Source of the DNA: Gemmatimonadota bacterium
GTDB lineage: Bacteria; Latescibacterota; UBA2968; UBA8231
Length of the DNA: 64,000 bases
Direction: 5' to 3'
NCBI GenBank assembly: GCA_009841115.1
Contig: VXML01000107.1
Coordinates: 124,001 to 188,000, forward strand
Made by a program: the position numbers and the translations under genes. Each line of letters begins with the position of its first letter. The first letter of the stretch is position 1. A model generated the notes under the pieces. It was not told the origin of the DNA. It saw only the letters and a program-made list of their open reading frames with translations, and made no database searches. Below, piece after piece: positions 58,947-64,000 of the stretch.

Positions 58947-61900
58947 ATGTTTCCAAAGTTGATATTGGTGCTTTTCCTCTGCTTAAACACCCAGAGTTGG
59001 GCGCAAACGAGCGCAGAGGACGACTTCAAACTGGCCCGCAATCTCTTCCGGGATGCCGGCGACTATGCCACGGCCGCCGGGCTATTCGCCGAGTTTATTC
59101 GCAATTATCCCGATAGTCCGCAGCTAGCCGAGGTCCGACTGATGCTAGCGCGTGCGTACCGCCAGAGCGGCCGTTGCGACCTAGCGGTGCCAGCCTACGA
59201 GACTTTTTATCTCGAACATCCCGACCACTTGTTGAACGCCGCCAACGCACGGCGCGAGCGAGCGGCTTGTTTGGCCGAGCAAGGTCAATACCTGCTGGCG
59301 GCCCGATCATACGAAGAGCTGCAGCGTCGTTTCAGCGCCAGCGAATTCGCCGCCAGTGCCTTGATTGAGGCAGCGGCTAATTATACCCGCGCCGAAAATT
59401 TGCGGCAAGCCGAAGCTGCTTATGGACGTCTGCTGGCCGATTACGCGAGGTCTGACCAAGCGCATTTGGCGCGCTATCGGCTGGCCCAGTTGCGCTTTGC
59501 CGCTGGTCGAGCCGCAGAAGCCCAACAGCTCCTCGGGCAAATCGCCGCCACTAAACCACCGCCTTCCCTCGCTCCTAGCGCCCTGCTCCTCGGAGGGCGC
59601 ATCGCTCTCTTTATGGGCAACCGGGAAACTGCGGAGAAGCAGTTCAAGTCGCTGGAGCGGCGCTTTCCTAGGGCGGCGCAGACCGATAGCGCCTATCTAG
59701 ATCGCGCAGACTATCTCTATAACTCGCGCCTTTTTAGCCAAGCTGGAGACGCCTATCAGCGGGCCTTTAACAAAATCGGCGACCGCGCTCTCAAAGAAAG
59801 CGCACTCCTAGGGCTGGCCGACGCCCGCCGCCAGAGTCATCAGACGCGCGAGGCCATCGCCCATTACGACAAGCTGAGCGCCATGCTCCAACCCGGCCAC
59901 CCCGCTTACCTCAAGGCGCAGCTAGGCCGAGCCATCGTTCTGGGCCAAGCCGGACAATTCGCCCGCGCAGTAGGCCTGCTTCAAGGATTGATCCAGACCG
60001 GCGACAGCCCCGAAGCCATTAGTGCGCTGAGGGAACTAGGTGCCCTCTACAAGCGGCGCGGCGACAGCGAAGCCAAGGACAGCCCCGATTCGCTGCGGTT
60101 ATTGACTTTCGGAGAGGAGACCGCCGCTTTCCACAGCCGCGCGATAACTTGGTACCGCCGCTACCTACAGGAAGCCGATAGGGCCGCCGATGCCAACGCC
60201 GTGCGCTTCGAACTCGCCGCACTCTATGCCTCAATCGGCTACTACCAAGAAGCCATCTCCCTCTATCGCCAGCTAGCTGCGGGTCAGGACGAAGTGGCAA
60301 CCAAAGCGCAATTTGCCCTCGCTCAAACCTTTGAGCAAAGCGGACAACCGCGTGCGGCACTGCGCGAGTACGTGGCCTTCCTCGAACTCTTCCCCGCTGA
60401 CCGCCAGAGCGAGGAGGTTCGCCAGCGAATCGAATATCTGCGCGAATTTACCGTCTTGGACCCGGCCAGCCTCAACCGGGCCCTGCAAAAAGCTTGGCTC
60501 GATGAGTTGAACGGCAAGTCGCGTCAGCTAGTGCGGCTAGCAGTCGCCCGAGTGCTGTTCTCGCATCGCGATTTTGTAACTGCCGCCCAATTTTTCAAAC
60601 ACTATGCCACGGCCTATCCAGACGACCCCGACAAGGATGAGGCGCAGTACTTTCTGGCCGAAAGTCTGCTCCGACTCGCCCGCCAACGCCAGCTAGAGGC
60701 GCAGCCTGCCAGCGCAGACTCGCTACGAGATCTAGCCCTACGGGAATGCCGCGTTCTCGTCGATCAAGTCCCCGCCGACAGCATTCTCACCGAGCAAGCC
60801 CCCGCCGACAGTACTACTCTCACCGAACAAGCCCCCACCGACAACACTTGGACCCGGCGTGCACGACTTAGCCTCATTAAACTTGAAGCCGAGGACCACC
60901 CTGACTCGCTGCGGTTACTAACGCTCGAAGAGGGGATTGCCGCTTTCGTCGACGAGTTTTCCGAGGGGCAAGGGGATCCTCTAGACCAAGCCCTTTTGCA
61001 GCTAGGCGATGCCCGCCGCCAACTCGGGGCGACCGATACCACTTGGTTCGACGGGGCCATTGCGGCCTACGACCAGCTTCGCCGGCTCTCTTCCAACAGT
61101 CCACTCGTACCCCACGCCCTATACGGCAAGAGTCTTTGCCTAGTACAAAAAGGCCAACACAAAGCAGCGGCCGACTTGCTCGAGCGCGTTCTGCGAGACT
61201 ATCCCAATAGTCCGCTGACGGCACCGGTACTCTTTGAACTGGGCCATATCCGTTTAGCGCAGGAGCGGACCCAAGAAGCCATTGCCCGACTGCAAGAATT
61301 GCGCTGGGGCTATCCGGCCTTTCCCCAGCGCCGCGCCGCCCAGAAACTGTTGGGCGACATCTATTTCCAGCTCGGCCAGTACGCCGCCGCCATCGAGCTG
61401 TATCAACCGCTAGTCTCCAACTCGACAATCTCCGACGACAGGGGACCGATTCTGCGACGAATTGGCCGCGCTTACCACCATCTCAACCGCTATGGCGAGG
61501 CCATGGAGACCTATCGGCAAATACTCGCCGAAGAGCCAAACCCGGCTGGACTAGACAGCATCTACTTCGCCCAAGCGGTACTGCAACTGAGGTTAGCTCA
61601 GGAAGACGACGCCTTTCGGCTCTTCCGCAAGGTCAGCCAAGAATTTACCTCCAGCGGATTGGCAACCGAAGCCTCGGCGCGGGCTGGCCACATCGCCTTT
61701 GCCCGCCAGCAATACAAACAAGCCTACCAACTCTATCAGCCCTTGCTGAAGCAAAGCGAGGACACCCTAATCCACGGCCAAGCCGTCCTCTCCTTGTTCC
61801 GACTCAAGCGCATAGAGGCAGGGCGCAAGGCCGCCAAGCAGTTTGCCAAGCGGTTCAAGCAAGAAACGGAGTGGCGTCAACACTTCCGGGTTGAAGAAGG

Positions 61901-62741
61901 GAATTACTATTTGCAGGCTGGCAACTACAAAAAGGCGTACGAGCTGTTTCAAGAAGTGGAAAAGCAAGGAGGCAGGTGGGCCGACGACGGGGCCTATTGG
62001 ATGGCCATAACTCTGTGGAAGCGAAACAAGGCGACGCCCAGCGAGGAGGGGGCGGCGTTCGCGTTGGAGGCCATATCGCGCTTTGTCCGGGAATATCCGA
62101 CGAGTCCTCAGGTAGCCGACGCCTACCTGCGTCTCGGGGATTACCACTTTTCGCTGCACAACTTCCTGCAAGCGGCAGGGGCCTATAAACACGCCTGGGA
62201 CGCGCCAGAAGTCAGTAGTGATCAGGCCCAAGATGCGATGTGGAAATTGATCAAAAGCTACCAGAGTGCCCACGAGTACGAGGCCGCTCATCAAGTGGCC
62301 GATCAGCTACTGAGCCAGTACCCCGAGCACCCCAAAGCCATCGAGGTCCAGCTCGAACTGGGTATCATCCTCAAGAATAAGGGCCAATACGCCCAAGCCA
62401 TTGAACAGCTAGACGAACTACTCTCCCAACAGTTACTCGATGGCAACAGTGCTTCAGAAGCCCGGTATTACATCGGCGAATCCTATCAGAACATGGGCGA
62501 GTATCGCAAGGCGATCCAAGCCTATTACAAAGTTAGTTACCACGGTAGCCAAGGACTCAGCATGTGGATCACCTCGGCGGATTTTCAGCGCGCCCGCTGC
62601 CACGAATCGCTGGGCGAACACGCCACGGCCATGACCATCTACGAGCGCATCACACGTCGCGAAGGGGGCCAGAGTCCACAGGGACAGGAAGCCCGCGAGC
62701 GGATGGATGACCTGCGCCGCCAGCTAGAAGCCCTCAACTGA
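58947..62741 (+). CDS. Giant exported TPR protein
   Basis: A 1264-residue protein with a signal peptide (MFPKLILVLFLCLNTQSWAQ). The rest is a chain of about twenty tetratricopeptide-type repeats, seen as repeated L-A-x-A-Y-x-x-x-G-x-Y-x-x-A-I and Y-P-x-S-P patterns (for example G-D-Y-A-T-A-A-G-L-F, G-Q-Y-A-A-A-I-E-L-Y, N-K-G-Q-Y-A-Q-A-I-E-Q-L). It should be periplasmic and bind other proteins, perhaps in envelope assembly. The start is ATG 58947 with GAGG before it. A duplicated block and a short repeat insertion lie in the middle (see findings). A sigma-54 regulator follows after 6 bases. Confidence 0.88.
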   Translation: MFPKLILVLFLCLNTQSWAQTSAEDDFKLARNLFRDAGDYATAAGLFAEFIRNYPDSPQLAEVRLMLARAYRQSGRCDLAVPAYETFYLEHPDHLLNAANARRERAACLAEQGQYLLAARSYEELQRRFSASEFAASALIEAAANYTRAENLRQAEAAYGRLLADYARSDQAHLARYRLAQLRFAAGRAAEAQQLLGQIAATKPPPSLAPSALLLGGRIALFMGNRETAEKQFKSLERRFPRAAQTDSAYLDRADYLYNSRLFSQAGDAYQRAFNKIGDRALKESALLGLADARRQSHQTREAIAHYDKLSAMLQPGHPAYLKAQLGRAIVLGQAGQFARAVGLLQGLIQTGDSPEAISALRELGALYKRRGDSEAKDSPDSLRLLTFGEETAAFHSRAITWYRRYLQEADRAADANAVRFELAALYASIGYYQEAISLYRQLAAGQDEVATKAQFALAQTFEQSGQPRAALREYVAFLELFPADRQSEEVRQRIEYLREFTVLDPASLNRALQKAWLDELNGKSRQLVRLAVARVLFSHRDFVTAAQFFKHYATAYPDDPDKDEAQYFLAESLLRLARQRQLEAQPASADSLRDLALRECRVLVDQVPADSILTEQAPADSTTLTEQAPTDNTWTRRARLSLIKLEAEDHPDSLRLLTLEEGIAAFVDEFSEGQGDPLDQALLQLGDARRQLGATDTTWFDGAIAAYDQLRRLSSNSPLVPHALYGKSLCLVQKGQHKAAADLLERVLRDYPNSPLTAPVLFELGHIRLAQERTQEAIARLQELRWGYPAFPQRRAAQKLLGDIYFQLGQYAAAIELYQPLVSNSTISDDRGPILRRIGRAYHHLNRYGEAMETYRQILAEEPNPAGLDSIYFAQAVLQLRLAQEDDAFRLFRKVSQEFTSSGLATEASARAGHIAFARQQYKQAYQLYQPLLKQSEDTLIHGQAVLSLFRLKRIEAGRKAAKQFAKRFKQETEWRQHFRVEEGNYYLQAGNYKKAYELFQEVEKQGGRWADDGAYWMAITLWKRNKATPSEEGAAFALEAISRFVREYPTSPQVADAYLRLGDYHFSLHNFLQAAGAYKHAWDAPEVSSDQAQDAMWKLIKSYQSAHEYEAAHQVADQLLSQYPEHPKAIEVQLELGIILKNKGQYAQAIEQLDELLSQQLLDGNSASEARYYIGESYQNMGEYRKAIQAYYKVSYHGSQGLSMWITSADFQRARCHESLGEHATAMTIYERITRREGGQSPQGQEARERMDDLRRQLEALN

Positions 62742-62747
62742 AGCGAC

Positions 62748-64000
62748 ATGGCCCCGACTCAACGTCACATTCTGCTCCTGACCCAGCGAGCAGAGTTGGA
62801 AGCGGAGTTCAAGGCCGCAGTCCACGACGTGCGGCTGCGCGTACTCAGTGCGGCTAACGGCGATGCGCTTGGGCGGCTACTGCGGCGCGGAGTGGAGCTG
62901 GTCGCCTTTGATCTGGAACTTCCGTCCGCCGTCCTCGCAGAGGGTGTCGCCGCGCTCGACCACCATCGCGATGTGCCCGTCCTAGGCTTGGGCAACGCCG
63001 ATGAAAATTGGGACCGACTTTTGTGGGGTTCACCTCTCAAAGACCAAATTGCCGTGCCCTTTGAGGCCGCAGTCCTGCGTCAACATCTGGACCAGCTACT
63101 AGAGCGCGGGGACTTTTTGCACGGGGCCAAACTGGTAGGTCAGTCGCCCTTAATGCGCCAACTGCGCGAACGCATTTTAATCGTGGCACCGACGCCAGTT
63201 TCCTCTATTCTCCTGACGGGCGAAAGCGGAGCGGGCAAGGACTTAGTTGCCGAAGCTCTACATCGCTACAGCAGCCGACGCGAACGTCCTTTTCGTCCGC
63301 TCAACTGCGGTGCCATTCCGGAGAATCTGCTGGAGAACGAACTCTTCGGGCACGAGAAAGGGGCCTTCACTGACGCCCGCGCTCAGTACCGAGGCATCTT
63401 TGAACAAGCGGACAACGGAACGGTCTTTCTAGACGAAATCGGCGAGATGTCGCTGGCGGCGCAAGTGCGCCTCTTGCGGGTCCTCGAACAGCGCGAAGTG
63501 GTCCGCATCGGCGGCAGCGCGCCGGTCGCGGTGGACCTTCGCGTCATCGCCGCGACCAACCGCGACCTGCAAAAGGCGGTTGATCAGCGCGAGTTCCGCC
63601 TCGACCTCTACCACCGGCTCAAGGTCGTCGAGCTCGACATTCCGCCGCTGCGCCGCCGGGCCGAGGACATTCCCCTCTTGATCGAGCACTTCATCAGCGA
63701 GTTGACCCAAGACAACAAGAGCCGTCTAGAAGGGTTCTCAGCAGCGGCGCTGGATCTTTTGCAAAACTATGCTTGGCCTGGCAATGTGCGCGAGTTGCGC
63801 AACCTAATCGAACACTTGGTGTTCCTCGCCCCGCGTGCCCTCGTCGAACCCGAAGACCTAGTGCCCCATCTCGGGATCCAGCCCACGCGCCATTTGCCCG
63901 TGCCAACCAACAAGACGCCGGACCAATCCGAGCGCGAGTTGATCTACTTTGCGCTCTTGGATCTCAAGCGCGAGGTCGCCGAGCTAAGAGCCGCAGTCGA
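62748..64000 (+). CDS. Sigma-54-dependent transcriptional activator, 3' end outside window
   Basis: The frame is open to the window edge (417 residues seen). The N-terminal 120 residues are receiver-like with D55 at the phosphorylation place (V-A-F-D-L-E-L-P), but the conserved Lys near A-V-P-F is missing, so it may be a degenerate receiver. The AAA+ domain is complete in its early motifs: G-E-S-G-A-G-K-D (Walker A, 158-165), E-L-F-G-H-E-K-G-A-F-T-D-A (sigma-54 contact loop), and T-V-F-L-D-E-I-G-E-M (Walker B). The helix-turn-helix would lie beyond the edge. It is 6 bases after the TPR gene and probably in the same operon. Confidence 0.93.
   Translation, partial: MAPTQRHILLLTQRAELEAEFKAAVHDVRLRVLSAANGDALGRLLRRGVELVAFDLELPSAVLAEGVAALDHHRDVPVLGLGNADENWDRLLWGSPLKDQIAVPFEAAVLRQHLDQLLERGDFLHGAKLVGQSPLMRQLRERILIVAPTPVSSILLTGESGAGKDLVAEALHRYSSRRERPFRPLNCGAIPENLLENELFGHEKGAFTDARAQYRGIFEQADNGTVFLDEIGEMSLAAQVRLLRVLEQREVVRIGGSAPVAVDLRVIAATNRDLQKAVDQREFRLDLYHRLKVVELDIPPLRRRAEDIPLLIEHFISELTQDNKSRLEGFSAAALDLLQNYAWPGNVRELRNLIEHLVFLAPRALVEPEDLVPHLGIQPTRHLPVPTNKTPDQSERELIYFALLDLKREVAELRAAV

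Noticed and set aside
1..64000. CRISPR arrays, insertion sequences or transposases, phage genes
   Set aside because: No evenly spaced direct repeats, transposase motifs or phage structural genes were seen.
1..64000. A selenoprotein with in-frame TGA
   Set aside because: Genes ending in TGA look complete by family length; no case where a known domain continues past TGA was seen.

Overview
The window is a GC-rich bacterial chromosome segment. The gene content suggests an uncultured member of the FCB superphylum or a neighbour, most like Latescibacterota or Poribacteria. This is inferred from the mix of (i) many phytanoyl-CoA-dioxygenase-type (PhyH) Fe/2-oxoglutarate oxygenases, (ii) three type I sulfatases, (iii) two Gfo/Idh oxidoreductases and two enolase-superfamily enzymes, and (iv) secreted proteins ending in a FlgD-like tail (NYPNPFNP) typical of FCB cell-surface export. 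No rRNA or other phylogenetic marker was available to confirm this.

Layout. 1-2.3 kb: two divergent enolase-superfamily genes, then a small DUF4258/DUF2283 pair. 2.3-6.3 kb: outer-membrane protein, EamA transporter, GNAT acetyltransferase and class V aminotransferase. 6.3-13.4 kb: four PhyH-type genes, an SGNH hydrolase with a decayed duplicate of its promoter and start, HemJ and a secreted cyclase. 13.5-16.9 kb: PQQ-type dehydrogenase and a flippase. 16.9-19.4 kb: an AT-richer island with a PD-(D/E)XK nuclease, a DNA methyltransferase and a Phd/YefM-like repressor under a strong promoter with a palindromic operator. 19.5-32 kb: catabolic and surface genes (PhyH x2, a conserved unknown, DoxX, cupin, a DUF362 secreted protein, a permease, two coupled sulfatases, an MFS transporter). 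32-42 kb: housekeeping and regulation (RNase D, MscS, Ogt, Gfo/Idh x2, an ECF-sigma/Eis-like fusion, a BASS transporter, DtxR, GAPDH). 42.5-51.4 kb: dipeptidase, PhyH plus Ldh-type dehydrogenase, a tandem PhyH fusion, a third sulfatase and a large secreted protein. 51.4-58.9 kb: a minus-strand core block (tRNA-Sec, L9, DUF2232, S6, H+/Na+ pyrophosphatase, Pth, L25, tRNA-Gln, IspE). 58.9-64 kb: a giant TPR protein followed by a sigma-54 activator cut by the window end.

How it fits together. The oxygenases, sulfatases, oxidoreductases, dehydratase-like enolases and transporters are what a bacterium living on sulfated, methylated or otherwise decorated organic matter would carry. No single pathway can be assigned from sequence alone. 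The tRNA-Sec gene indicates selenocysteine use. The most unusual items are the sigma/Eis fusion, the restriction-modification island with an antitoxin-type repressor, the PhyH proteins whose HxD iron motif is altered (HxG, HxN, HxY), and the duplicated promoter plus SGNH remnant.
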